From: Symbiodinium kawagutii
Lineage: Eukaryota; Sar; Dinophyceae; Suessiales; Symbiodiniaceae
Direction: 5' to 3'
DNA: 64,000 bases
Assembly (NCBI GenBank): GCA_009767595.1
Contig: VSDK01013462.1
Span: 293,106 to 357,105, forward strand
In this document: positions 9,620-20,157 of the stretch, in pieces
Numbering within the stretch: the stretch's first letter is position 1
How the letters are laid out: every line of letters begins with the position of its first letter
The notes under the pieces: generated by a model
Seen by the model: only the letters and a program-made list of their open reading frames with translations
What the model was told of the DNA's origin: nothing
Database searches by the model: none
Program-made: the position numbers and the translations under genes

Positions 9620-9856
9620 CTGTCGCGAGCACAACGGACATAACATGGGTATCTATGATTGCACAAAAATTAACCACTAAATGATAGCAATCAACCACTA
9701 ATGAACTGTTTATGTTCAACCATTTAACTAAATAAGAAATGGACCGCAATGAATAGCATCGTGAAATAAACAGTTCAATGGTGGTAACATTGGTGAACTA
9801 ATTCTTAAACCATCGCAGAAAAGTGTGACATCGGTGTAGCTGCCTCAAGGCTCACT

Positions 9857-9975
9857 GTTGGGGGCCATTGGTCCAAGCTGGTGAACCACCAGGATGGTGA
9901 AGTGTCGGCTCCAATCGGGAGCACATGAGGAGCTGTCCATGGTCCATGACTCCAGTTTCGGTGGCTGATCAAAAT
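9857..9975 (-). CDS. Candidate exon, unrecognised
   Basis: The frame contains SSSCAPDWSRHFTILVVHQ then LGPMAPN, followed by a donor ACA|GTGAGC. The upstream limit is unclear. Confidence 0.35.
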
Positions 9976-10194
9976 GGACTTTTACTCTCGGTTGTATTTT
10001 GGAACTACTGGGAGAAGGGACCAAAATTGGCCTTGAGTTGACTCCAGGCCCAGTAAGAATCCATAATATAATCATCCATACTAAGCAGTTTCACGGAGTC
10101 CCTTTAGTACTAAATGGGTGAACATTGAAGACCAATCACTTCAAGCTTTCTATGGCACGCTACATATTCCGCGTCTATTCATCACTTCCCACCT

Positions 10195-10969
10195 TCAATT
10201 CCCCAAAGTCTTAAGAGATGGCTCAGCGGTGACCATGACCGCTGTGATTGGGCCCACCGTAACTTTTTCAGCGACAGATTGTGCTGAGCAATCACTGGTG
10301 CTGTCACACACACACGCAAGTTTGGCGTTTTTTTCTTCCAAAAAGGATCTCATTTCGTCCACTATGGATGCAACGTCCAGGTACGTCCCGAAAGTGCCGG
10401 TCCACCAAATACAACCGGAGTGGAATTCAGCAGTGTCAGCGCAGAGCTTGGGTCAGCGACTCCTCAGCGGACGAAGTGCCCAAACGCATTGCTCGAGCGA
10501 TGTCAAACTCGGGAGCCGATCCCATTGTGCTTTCAAACTCTCTGACGCGACCGTTGCTTAGCTTTGCGGCTTGATGTTGCCGACAAGGCCAAAACCTCTC
10601 TCCCTGATGCGCCTGTTGACCGTTGAAGCTTCTTGCTGATGTACATCTCCTTGGAATCCTCATTCTTCAGCATCTTCATAGAGCACTTTCCCAGATCTCG
10701 GGGGGGCCAAATCAAGAGCTCGCCTCCGCGATACCTGCCTAGCCCTCGTATGTCCTAAGGGCCAGCATTCTTCTTGTCGCGATGCCTTGCGGCCCAGTAG
10801 AAGCAGTTCACGCTGATGCTCACAGGAACGAAACGCTGATCAGCTTTGATTCAGGAAAAGCTGGCCTTTGCCAGGGGAACATCCGACTGGACCATACTCG
10901 TTCCGCCTTGGCCAAGTAGGTCTTGTTCCACTGGATCCAGTTCTGCCTTGCGCTGCTCAGGCGGCATAC
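10195..10969 (-). pseudogene. Frameshifted coding block continuing the ankyrin exon
   Basis: The minus strand stays coding-like for about 770 nt but changes frame several times without room for introns. In order: RQNWIQWNKTYLAKAERVW; VNCFYWAARHRDKKNAGP; RGGELLIWPPRDLGKCSMK; EFDIARAMRLGTSSAEESL; then an 86-codon frame with DVASIVDEMRSFLEEKNAKL ending LKTLGN and TGA at 10195. Either this is a degraded, possibly retroposed, copy or the assembly contains indels. No domain was recognised in it. Confidence 0.5.
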
Positions 10970-11118
10970 CTCAGATATCCCCAGTCCGCAGAGCCCGCGG
11001 CGTTCTGCGACCGCAAATCCGGTCGTGCGCCTCGCGCATGGAGCAACTGCATGATTTCCAGGTGATCGCCCGCACGGTAAGCGTAGTAGAACGGGGTGTA
11101 GCCATCCAGGGATCGCGC
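10970..11118 (-). CDS. Ankyrin-repeat exon 3
   Basis: Starts after acceptor GGCTGAG. DGYTPFYYAYRAGDHLEIMQ is a full ankyrin helix pair, with LLHARGARPDLRS completing the repeat. Joining to exon 2 (12024-12115) gives exactly 33 residues between successive repeat starts, which fixes the acceptor. A donor-like AG|GTATGC lies at 10969, but the next coding segment follows only 17 nt later, so a frameshift is the alternative. Ankyrin repeats mediate protein binding. Confidence 0.7.
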
Positions 11119-12023
11119 CTCAGCCGTGTGGCCCTCTCAACTGTCCCTGAATGGTCACGTTTCATAGGCAAACATGGAACGTTTTCGGGAAATTCACGGG
11201 ATTTGAGGCCACCTTGGGGGGCCTGCCATGCACATATCTAGGGGCAGGACGTCCTACAGAAACAATATGCCATGACGTATAGATTGGATCAATACAGAGC
11301 GGTACCCAAGTTGTATCTACCTTAAACATTACCCTACTTAACAAATATCATGGTTAACATTCATGGTACCTAAGTAAAGTTATATCTACCATTAGTAGAT
11401 AATTACCCTAGTTACCTAAGTTTTAATAGAAAATGGTACCCCCCCTCCCAGTATAATTACCCAAGTTTCAACCCAAAATGGTATCCCCATGTAGTTACCC
11501 ATAAATGGGTATGTAGTTCTCCATAAATGGTACCCCCAGGGTGGCAATCACCCTATAGCTAAATATAAGCATAACTGGTAGATAGGATCCAAGGTGGTAG
11601 TTACCAAAGTTTTATACTGGCGAAAGTACACTGGTATAGTTCTTTATTAGATAGCCTAGTTACCCAAGTTATGATGCCCCCAGTATAGTTCCCCCCAGTA
11701 AAATCGTAAATGGATACCTGATCGCTTGGCACATATCCAAAAATGGCACCCCAGTATAGTTAGCGAAGTTTTACTCCAAGTGGCAGAAACCTTGTTAATA
11801 AAAACTGTTATATTTTACGAAACCTAAAAACCTGGTTTAACAAAAACAAACTTGTTTTACCAACCCTAAAAACCTGGGTTAAAAAAAACAAACATCTTTT
11901 GCCAACCCTAAAAACCTGGGTTAAAAAAAACAAACATCTTTTTACCAAAACTAAAAATTGAAGGTTGTGGGCAAGTTGTGGGTTCCCTAAGCATAAATGC
12001 TACGATCCAAGGTGGTACCCCAC
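11119..12023. other. Intron of the ankyrin gene with degenerate repeats
   Basis: About 905 nt. 11320-11770 holds many loose copies of GGTACCCCCAGTATAGTTACC and ACCCAAGTTTTA. 11818-11955 is a 42-43 bp tandem repeat (CCTAAAAACCTGGGTTAAAA), about three copies. Confidence 0.6.
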
Positions 12024-12115
12024 CTCCACTTCAGCTCGGTGATCCAGCAGGGTGCGACACGTGTCCACACAGCGCCCCGTAGCAGCGTAGTGTAAGGCGG
12101 TCCAGCCATTGCCAC
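12024..12115 (-). CDS. Ankyrin-repeat exon 2
   Basis: Ninety-two nt between acceptor CCGGCAG and donor GAG|GTGGGG. NGWTALHYAATGRCVDTCRT is a canonical ankyrin repeat start (GWTALHYAA), continuing LLDHRAEVE. Phase 1 at the start fits exon 1, phase 0 at the end fits exon 3. Confidence 0.8.
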
Positions 12116-12360
12116 CTGCCGGGGAGAGGGATGGACTTTCCTATGGAAAAATGTTTCGAAAATTTCAATTACTTCATCTGGAGCCCCAAAACTGGTTGAT
12201 TTCGCCTCGCTTTCCGAAACATGATCCCTTTCGCCCGGCGAAAGCGCAACGCGTGTCAGGGGTTTGAGGAGACATGTCAGGATATGTCACAAGACAACAT
12301 GAATCCAACATGTCTGTGTTCTAAATTCTTTTTTCCGCGCAATGGAAATTATTCATTGCT

Positions 12361-12607
12361 TACGCGAAAGCTTGCGCAGAGCTTTCGCGGATGAGGTGTT
12401 TGCTTTCGCGAAACGTTTTGATGTTGATTTGCTTTCGCGGGCTTTCGCGAAACCCTCCTTTTGTGATTTTGTATTATTTTGGTGACTGTTGCTTTCGCGA
12501 AGTCAGAACAACACAACACATCCGAAAATACAAATGCATACGAACATTGCTTTCGCGAGCTTTCGCGAAAAAAATGCTTTCGCGAAAGCTTTCGCGAGCT
12601 TTCGCGG
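12361..12607. repeat. GCTTTCGCG palindromic repeat cluster
   Basis: About ten plus-strand copies of GCTTTCGCG, many continuing to the palindrome TTTCGCGAAA, within 250 bp, including three back-to-back near 12550-12607. Frames across it are not gene-like. Confidence 0.85.
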
Positions 12608-12710
12608 TGCGAGACGTAGTCAAGATTTCCTAGAATAAATTCCCACAAAAAGGAAAGTAAACTAGCGCCAATTTAGAACGCTGCTCATGTGGAGGAGCCA
12701 GTCCACACGT

Positions 12711-12812
12711 GGGTGTTTCTCAAAATAGGGGTGCCCCCAACTCAGACAATTTTCATATTTTTTAGCAATAACATACCATTTCTGGGGGTTCCCAATTCCA
12801 AGAAACCCTCAC
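12711..12812. mobile_element. Family A inverted-repeat element
   Basis: GGTGTTTCTCAAAATAGGGG at one end; CCCAATTCCAAGAAACCC at the other. Flanked by CACACGTG and CACATGTG, a likely diverged target duplication. Confidence 0.65.
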
Positions 12813-13288
12813 ATGTGGTTTTTGATTAAGTTGCTCATTTTTTGATAGGCCCATCAGCTACCCAATGGCTTGGCACATATCGATTAGTGTGCGTGATTAT
12901 CCCCTCAACTATTAACCATTCACCATCATGAACCGCTATAAATCCATAAACCCTCAAACCAATCACTGTTAGTCATTGTCCTTTAGTAATCCCTATTGAT
13001 CCTAATCCCCATAAAATCAACCGCATTATAGGAGATTAATCGTATTATCACCATATTGTTGCTTCAAATCTTCCATTATTAACTCCTAATCAATGTCAAC
13101 GTCCCAAGGTGAACATCTGCCACAATGACGACTGGTTGGTGGGTTCAACCCATGGTTAACTAGTGGTTAAGAATGGTTTTGTCAACTTATCAACTAATTA
13201 CTAATACTAATCACCATTGTCAACCATCCTCAATCCCTAGAAATCCTCCCAGGTCCCAGCCGGAGCTCAGGCTCAGGCTCCGCCGCGC

Positions 13289-13424
13289 CTGGCGCGTTCA
13301 CCTCCGCTTTGGCCGCCAGCAGCGCCCCGCAGAGGCGCTTGGAGCCCAGCTGGGCGGCGCGCATCAGCGGCAAGCGCTGGGCGCAGTCGGGGCTCACAAG
13401 GCGCTGGGGATCCAGCAGCATGGC
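13289..13424 (-). CDS. Ankyrin-repeat exon 1 (most upstream recognised)
   Basis: Begins after acceptor CGTTTCCAG in phase 0. Contains QRLPLMRAAQLGSKRLCGAL then LAAKAEVNAP. Splicing from a GC donor (CCAG|GCGCGG) to 12115 gives EVNAPGGNGWTALHYAA and exactly 33 residues from AQRLPLMRAA to NGWTALHYAA. That register supports the non-canonical donor strongly. No earlier exon is certain; 14360-14457 is a candidate. Confidence 0.75.
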
Positions 13425-13437
13425 CTGGAAACGATGG

Positions 13438-13590
13438 GTGGTGATGGGTTGGTGATGGGTTGGTGAAGGGTTGGTGAAGGGTTGGTGAAGGGTTGGTGAA
13501 GGGTTGGTGAAGGGTTGGTTGATGTTGGTGATATGATTGGTGATATGATTGGTGATATGATTGGTGATATGATTGGTGACTGGTTGATGG
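13438..13590. repeat. Tandem GGTTGGTGAAG and GATTGGTGATAT repeats
   Basis: Two adjoining minisatellites: GGGTTGGTGAA (11 bp, about 6 copies) then TGATTGGTGATA (12 bp, about 4). GGTTGGTT-rich sequence continues to about 13950. Confidence 0.85.
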
Positions 13591-14359
13591 AGGTTGGTTG
13601 GTTATAGTGGTCACAGGGATAGGATGGGTGGTTATACGAGGGTCATAGGCCTCAAGGTGAGAGTGGATGGTTGGTTGGTTCAAATGGATGGTTAATTTGG
13701 TTGGTTGATGTTGATGGATGTTGGTTGAGATGGGTTGGTGATAATGGTCATAGGGATATACAATATGCTATCCATAAGTTGAAATGGTTGGTTGATATGG
13801 ATGGTGAAGGGTTGGTTGATATTGGTCGATGGATGTTGATAGGCTAAAAGGCCGTGATAAGCCGAAACTGGTTGGTGAATTTGGTTGGTTGATGGTTGGC
13901 CAATTTGGTTGGTGAATGCGTGGTTGATGGTTGGTGAATGGTTGGATAAGAAGCCTTCATAAGCAGCAATCATATGGATATATCATATCAAATACCAACC
14001 ATAAGTTGAAATGTTTGATAAGCCGCGACTCTGTCTGATTTGGGGCTTGACGCCCCCGACTTGATTTCTAATCTGAAATGATGATGTTGATGTGGGTTGC
14101 TGCTGCTGCTGATGATGATGCTGCTGATGATGATGATGGTGATGATGGTTGGTAAATAACCGACAGTAGGTCCATGACTTACGGTCAATAGTGGCTGACC
14201 CATTTTCCGGAAGCAACCCCCGCAACATGTGAAGCTCTGCAAACAGGGCGATGTCATGACTTCCGATTTATTCACTAAATACCCTTGTTCTTGATCCCTA
14301 GAATTAGAGTGACTGTTGGCTGTTGGTTCATGATGCTTACAATGCCAACCAGCAAAGGC
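13591..14359. other. GGTTGGT-rich spacer
   Basis: No gene supported. A short CTG/ATG trinucleotide stretch lies at 14100-14150. Confidence 0.5.
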
Positions 14360-14457
14360 CTTGCAGTTGGGAAATGTCGAAGCCGAGCGCCTGGAAAATG
14401 TGAACAATCTTGTCGAAGGTCACCGACCTGAGTCTCAAGCTCTCGCGGCATGGGTGA
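14360..14457 (-). CDS. Candidate internal exon, unrecognised
   Basis: Between acceptor GTCTGAG and a possible GC donor CAAG|GCCTTT. The frame contains SVTFDKIVHIFQALGFDISQ, an amphipathic helical stretch. Its end phase (1) does not fit the ankyrin exon at 13424 directly, so another exon or another gene is implied. Confidence 0.4.
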
Positions 14458-14827
14458 CTCAGACAGACCAGTCAACCTGGGTCGTTTTATCCACCCCGAA
14501 TAAAAAAACAAAACAACCTCAAATAGACTGAGTTTCACGCTTGACTCGATAGGACTTTAGTAAAACAAAGACCTCGTGAATTGCCAAAATCGATTCTGGA
14601 AGCTCCTGATGATTGCAAGTGATCCTGCAAATGCGAGTCAAACCACAAACGGAGGAATTCGGAGGATGGCATATAAAGAATAGCAAGCAAATGCAACGTA
14701 GAAATTCAAACCACCAACCAGCGAATTGATTGTGGACATGGTCTCTTGTCAGGATCCGAACATTATTGACCCCTGGGAGCGTGTCTACATTCCGTTACGA
14801 GTTTCTGGGTTGGGTTGGGCACCCTGC

Positions 14828-17038
14828 TTTTCTAGAAGCACATACACTCAGATAGGTTTCTGGACCCTAGAATACCACAAGCAGTTCATGCACACAGTTC
14901 CAGGCACCTTAGAAAATCACTAACTCACAGAAGCGTTTTTTTTCAATGTTTTGCCAGAAATTGTCTAGAATTATGGGGGTGGACCTTCCAGCTCATCCAA
15001 GACGCGGAAAAACCCGCATCATTCTATATCATTTTCTAGAACCGCCACATGGACACAATCAATTTTCTAGGGACAGAAATGTCCATCGAAAACTTCGAAA
15101 ATCGAAAGATTCGATCGATTTTTTCGATTCCTTTGCTCACTGCCTTCAAGACATTTCATGGCTCTGGCTCAATGCCCTCCCCCAAACGGCTTCCTCGCGG
15201 AGGGAGGATGTGGCGGTTTGTTCAAAATACAGGGAAAGTTGACCTCAAAACCATCCCGGTTCCCGTTTCCTCTAGGATCCCGTGGACCCCAACGGCTGAA
15301 AATGAGCTCCGTTTTCTAGAGTGTTTTTGGCAATTTTTACCATACCATGTATGCGAAACCCAGGCGAAATTCTAGACATGTTTGCTGAAGGATCCAAAGG
15401 CAGGATGGATGCGATTCCCTGGCAATTTTGGTCAATTCCATCTGTCAAGAAAGCAGTTGAGACTTGTTGCGATTTTCTAGCGGTACACGATTTTCTAGAC
15501 ATGTTCGATACATCCCACCATGTATATTTACCTCCATTTTTCATTTGCATTCAGTTTTCTAGAACTATGCAGCACCTAAAGAAAACACCATGCCATGGTT
15601 TGCCACGGATCTACTTTTGGGCTGATGGTTCTTCAGCCAGAAAACAGTTTTGAAGTAGAAAGGTACCCTGCGCGTCCGCTAGAAAATTGCAGGGTACTCA
15701 TCGATCATCCGTTTTGAATCTAGAAAAGTGGAGACGAAGACAACTTCTACGAACTTTTGAAAAATATTGTTTACATGCAATCCATAGAAAACATTCAGAA
15801 CCAGAAGAAAACATCAACCATGCAATCTATGAAAGATTCGTCCTCGATGCGTTTTTTGGAATCTGTGCAGCTCATCTCAATTGCACAACAGGATTCCTTA
15901 CAGAAACAATGTAAGCATTTGTACATGTCGCCTGGGGTTCACGATGTCCAAGTTACTGTGCGGAGGGATTTTATCTGCAAAACACAAAAACAACAAATTG
16001 AAGATTTCCACGCAAAAAATGCGGCAAAAGGATGCTAAAGGCCTCTAAAAAGAAAAGGCAGGGCAAGGAAACAACGAAAGGAAATTGAGGTGCCGTGGGA
16101 TGCTTTCGTTAACAAAGGAAATTCAAAGACATCAAAAAAACATTTTTCTGAATTGTCCACCAACTGATTTCAGCAAAAGACAAATAGGACCAAATAGGAA
16201 ATTCAGTTTTTTCCACTTTACTTTATTGAAACTATTTTGGAAAAGGTCATGGAATTCAGATTTTCTATTTTTCCCGGAACAAATTAGAATATACATGCGC
16301 ATATTCGATCATTTCGAAATTCGAAGTTCGAGACTCGAAGCAGGGGAAAAGAGGTGCTTGCTGCCAGATTTCCGTGCACAAACGAAATTCTTTGACAACC
16401 AAGTTGGATTTGCCCCTTTCATGTTCGTGTCCAATTCCTCGACTTTCTAGGCATGAAATGCTTCGTGAGAAAAAATTTGCCACTTAGGGGGGGTGGCAAA
16501 TCCGAGGTTGGGGCGTGCGAATTTGTACAGCCAATTGTCCATGCCACGCAATTTTCTAATCAGCCATTATGTGCGTTTGCATTGAAATCAAGGTTTCTAG
16601 CTAGAGAATCGTCAGCCCCAGGGTAGGGGGGTGAATCTGTAGGGGGATAGAAAACCATAGAAAATCATATTCAAACATTCAGCAATCACGTGGCCAATGA
16701 ATCTAAATGGAATACACTAACATTAGAAAACCACATTCTAACAAGTTGTGGATAGTTGTGGTAGCCTGGATAATGGATAGGAACTGATAGAAAATCACAC
16801 CCCAACAAGTTTGGCGTGTCTCTCCCCATGACACAAAACGCTAGAAAACCAGAGTCCACTAGAGTATCAAGATCTGACATGAAAAAAAATGTCCGCAATT
16901 TCCGCACTTTTCGCTTCTAGAAAATCACTGATCTTATACGAATGGTATGGCGAAAACGGCTCTCTAGAATTTCAAGGGCAAACAGCTTCAAAAATGTCGT
17001 ATTAAAATCACTTGAAAACATTGAATTTCTCTAGAAAA
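14828..17038. repeat. Tract enriched in TTTTCTAG / CTAGAAAA
   Basis: At least 13 exact copies of the octamer in either orientation (for example 14828, 15032, 15063, 15312, 15473, 15491, 15555, 15679, 15720, 16841, 16917, 17031) plus many one-off variants. Chance expectation is well below one. Several plus frames are open here because of biased composition; none is convincing over its whole length. Confidence 0.8.
15687..15914 (+). CDS. Weak coding candidate inside the CTAG-rich tract
   Basis: Seventy-five codons containing WRRRQLLRTFEKYCLHAIHR and YERFVLDAFFGICAAHL. A second plus frame overlaps it and is equally open, so the coding status is doubtful. Confidence 0.25.
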   Translation: MQGTHRSSVLNLEKWRRRQLLRTFEKYCLHAIHRKHSEPEENINHAIYERFVLDAFFGICAAHLNCTTGFLTETM

Positions 17039-17317
17039 TGACTGGCTTCCAGGGGGGTTAACCCCCCCAGAATCCTAGAGGATACTCGAACCGTAATGTG
17101 TCTACTATGGATTCCTGGATGACCCTTGCGGAGTTCCCTTCCATAGAAGTTGTAGAAAGTCCATAGACAAGTATCAAGGATGCCAGCCAAACCGTCGTCA
17201 AGACAGGAACAGGCTGAGGCTGTTTCTTTCGGGAAGTCCCCCAACTTTCCACACAAGAGTCGGCTACAAGTACACCACAAAGAAGTGACCAACCTTAATG
17301 GGGGTAGCATGTGACCA

Positions 17318-17421
17318 AATTTCTCAAAATAGTGGTGCCCCCAAATCATTAAGTTTATTGACCACTGATAGTGATAAACCAGCCATAGCTTTGGGGTTCC
17401 CAGTCCCTGGTTTGCGAAACC
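17318..17421. mobile_element. Family A inverted-repeat element
   Basis: AATTTCTCAAAATAGTGGTG at the left, GGTTCCCAGTCCCTGGTTTG at the right, with the central GATAAACCAGCCAT of the family. Confidence 0.6.
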
Positions 17422-17493
17422 AGCATACAGTTGGTATATCCCCTTCTATTGTTGCTCGTTGTCCCCTATCATTGACCACTATAAATGGACCCG

Positions 17494-18075
17494 TCACCGG
17501 GCGACCAACGCTCGCCGTGCACCAGGAGACTCCCGGTCCAGGTTTGGCAGCTGCGGGGGTCGACCCAACGTGGCCAGTTTCAGGTCCAACAGGCAGCGCA
17601 TCTGCGGCTGCACGCTTCGTAGGCGCCAAACTTCCAGCAGGTGCAATGAGGACCTCGGCTTGGACCTGGGTTGGACCTGGGTTTTCGCATGCTTTTTTTG
17701 GGGGATGGATTCTCTAGCAAGGTTCATCCGCCAGTGGTTGGGGGGCACTTCTTGAACCAAGCATGACTTTGTGCCGTCGTTTTTTTGGCAGGGCTTTGTG
17801 CCGATCTTGGCTACCATTTGGTTACACCACTCTTTGTACCTCCTTGGCTCGCCCCTTGATATGGGGATACCCCTGGCTCCAAATCGCTCCCTCCTAATCA
17901 CCTGCCAGTTGGCAGCCCCCATGGAATAAACCATGAGAATCCGTCCCTCCCGTTCACTGAGTGCAGGTTCCAGCGACGAAATCCCGAGTCCAGCTGCTTC
18001 CAACAACAAGACTTGCTGCGCTAGCTGTGGGTCAGAGCCTGAAGGGACACGGCTTCCGGCATGAAATGAACGGTG
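17494..18075 (-). CDS. Long minus frame, coding-like or repeat-borne
   Basis: A frame of about 190 codons lies between two family A elements. The core reads LSEREGRILMVYSMGAANWQ, VIRRERFGARGIPISRGEPR and YKEWCNQMVAKIGTKPCQK. Part of it (GAGCCAGGGGTATCCCC) is shared with 43971-44010 and 45945-45994, so it may belong to a dispersed repeat. The 3' third is also open in other frames. Confidence 0.4.
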   Translation of the reverse strand, partial: HRSFHAGSRVPSGSDPQLAQQVLLLEAAGLGISSLEPALSEREGRILMVYSMGAANWQVIRRERFGARGIPISRGEPRRYKEWCNQMVAKIGTKPCQKNDGTKSCLVQEVPPNHWRMNLARESIPQKKHAKTQVQPRSKPRSSLHLLEVWRLRSVQPQMRCLLDLKLATLGRPPQLPNLDRESPGARRALVAR

Positions 18076-18184
18076 ATTTCTCAAGCCATAGGGAAACTCC
18101 AAAGCTATGGTTGGTTTATTGGTCTAAATGGTTGATATGGGATGATAACTGGGGGTCCCCCTATGAATTGAGAAACCACCAAAT
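18076..18184. mobile_element. Family A inverted-repeat element
   Basis: GGTGATTTCTCAAGCCATAG to CCCCTATGAATTGAGAAACC, with interior TATGGTTGGTTTATT. Confidence 0.65.
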
Positions 18185-18679
18185 GGGTGAGTTGATTGGG
18201 CAATGCATTGCTTGGGACCTGGAGTTGATCTCCCATTGTAACTGAGTCTCCCAGGGGTCTCCAGCACCTCTTACCATTCCATCTCAGGGTCCCCTACGGG
18301 ATCATACGGGAGCCCCTAGCATCAGTTGATCACCCTAGGCCTGCCAGATACCAGTGGAACCTACGGAATCATCAGAAAAGATCGCCCCTCATCCAATCTG
18401 CGATTTCTAATTTTGTTAGACAGTCTTCAAAATACATCCGAACAAAAACTCAACCGAACTGATCATTGGATGGCATTTGCTATACCATACAACAGTTGTA
18501 CCGCTATTGTTGGTTGTTCACAAACCCATTTGGTTGACTGACTACAGTCTGGCACCCTCCGGTTGTAAGTGCGTATAAAAACCATTTAAACACCAACAGC
18601 ACCAGAACCAGCACCAGCAACAACAGCATCTCATCATTTTTTATAGACCATCGACTTTGTTCCAAGTCAAGTTGCCCAA
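18185..18679. other. Spacer, nothing clear
   Basis: No coding-like frame with splice support. Confidence 0.4.
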
Positions 18680-18888
18680 GTGTGGGTTACAACTCTACAG
18701 TTTGTGTATGCCCCCGTTTCTTGTGGAACATGTCGCGGTCCTGTTTCGCTGTCCGCCGGCAGCGCAACCTCGTCTTTCAGGAGCCGGACCCTGAAGGCCT
18801 GGTGTTTGATGGTAGCTATGGAGAGCTATGGACCAACCAACTCATTTGCGGGAGGCAGAAGACTCCGCTAAATGATGGGGTTTCTTAA
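18680..18888 (+). CDS. Coding exon, unrecognised protein
   Basis: The frame contains CFAVRRQRNLVFQEPDPEGL and VFDGSYGELWTNQLICGRQ. An acceptor GTCTTTCAG inside it may mark the true start (at about 18781). It runs to within a few bases of a family A element. The function is unknown. Confidence 0.45.
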
Positions 18889-18987
18889 GCCAGCGACTGG
18901 GAAGCCCTCCAAAGTTGTGGTTAGTTTACACATTATTAATATAACGAATGATTGATTGGGGTGCCCCTATGAATTGAGAAACATCCA
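18878..18987. mobile_element. Family A inverted-repeat element
   Basis: GGGTTTCTTAAGCCAGCG to CCCCTATGAATTGAGAAAC. The arms are more diverged than in other copies. Confidence 0.55.
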
Positions 18988-19152
18988 AAATGATGGAAAA
19001 TAAAGATGTTTTGACTGGATATTTTTCTAAAACCAACTCCTAGGACCTTTGTATGCTTGCTATCAAACATCAACAGGATACTGGCTATTCCCAATAGCTG
19101 GTTGATCATCATGTTGATCTCATGGGTTCATTGCATACCCCAAACTTGCAAC

Positions 19153-19350
19153 TTCTTTTTTGGCAAACTCATAGATTTTGTCGACATTCATCGGTTTAAG
19201 ATCGCAGTCCACTTTCACCAAGCGGTGGCAATATGTGTTTCATTCAGAATTTTGCTGTCCCCAGAGCGGGTCTTTTCTTTTGAAGGGATTGTAGTTCATC
19301 TGGGGTTTAGAATACTGACATTCCTGCCGTGCAGGCCTACGGCTCCCCAG
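19153..19350 (-). CDS. Exon with one in-frame TGA
   Basis: Sixty-six codons between acceptor GCGATTTCAG and donor GAA|GTTGCA. The frame reads ...PQMNYNPFKRKDPLWGQQNS, then TGA at 19240-19242, then NTYCHRLVKVDCDLKPMN and VDKIYEFAKKE. Coding character is equally good on both sides of the stop. It is probably a disabled copy. Selenocysteine is possible in principle but the context shows no Cys/Sec motif. A plus-strand frame of 103 codons covers the same DNA but is less protein-like. Confidence 0.45.
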
Positions 19351-19773
19351 CTGAAATCGCTGTTGTGAACTACACAATGATGTAATGCTAAATCCCTAAA
19401 TTCTTCACCCAAAAAAGGCAAAAACTATCCAGGGAAAGGTTTGAAGAGTCATGCCATGCTTACACGAAGCACAGCTGCTTCTGGTTGGTTATAAAGCAAT
19501 AATCAACTACACTGCTTGACTATTTGGATTGCTTAATTGACGACAGTACATGATAGTATACTATCGTGGTTGTTATAGGTACTTGACTATTGGAATATTG
19601 TGTATAGACCCCCAACCAACGAGGAGAGCTTGAATCTTCCTGGCAATGAATTGTACTTGGCTCCAATCATTACCAAACCCAACCAACAAACCAAGAAACC
19701 AACCAACCAACCAACTCCAACTAGTTTCCATAACAGCTAACATGCCAAACGCGGGCGTCATCCCACTGGGCAC

Positions 19774-19905
19774 CGTGTTCGTCAGGACTTTCCGCAAAGC
19801 ATTCGCCAAGACTTGCAACGGGCCATCTGCGCCTCCAGGTCCCACCAGTGATACGAACATCGATGGAATCCCCGGGAAGCTCGCGGGGTGAAACAGGGAC
19901 GGGGT
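19774..19905 (-). CDS. Candidate exon, frame ambiguous
   Basis: The best minus frame reads SMFVSLVGPGGADGPLQVLA then NALRKVLTNT, closing at a donor GTGCCC. Another minus frame (RRRWPVASLGECFAESPDEH) and a plus frame are also open. Confidence 0.35.
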
Positions 19906-20157
19906 GAGATGTACTTCCATGGTAATGCTGGCACTGGATGAATGATGGCGATGTTCCAGCGCCAGGTTCTACCCCAAGGGATCCAAAGGGCAACATCCAA
20001 ATGTTGAAAACACCTGTAGCCGGTAACAAGAGCAACAGCTGCTGTGTCAAGCATTTCATTTGTCAACATGGAATCTTCTGCAATTTGCTGAAGAGGTTTT
20101 TCCCACCAAGAACGATTCATAAGGTACTGTGGTGAATCCAATAAACATGCCTCCAAC

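Larger units (their letters stand above)
12116..13288. other. Intron of the ankyrin gene (1.17 kb)
   Basis: It starts with GC after exon 1. It contains the GCTTTCGCG cluster (12361-12607) and a family A element (12711-12812); otherwise non-coding. Confidence 0.6.

Noticed and set aside
17298-17717. Plus-strand frame of 139 codons, Pro/Ala-rich
   Set aside because: It starts inside a family A element and overlaps a more protein-like minus frame.
19240-19242. Selenocysteine at the in-frame TGA
   Set aside because: No CxxU/UxxC-type context and no SECIS seen; kept only as a remote possibility.
19050-19368. Plus-strand frame of 103 codons
   Set aside because: Hydrophobic and lacking splice support; the minus reading, despite one TGA, is more protein-like.
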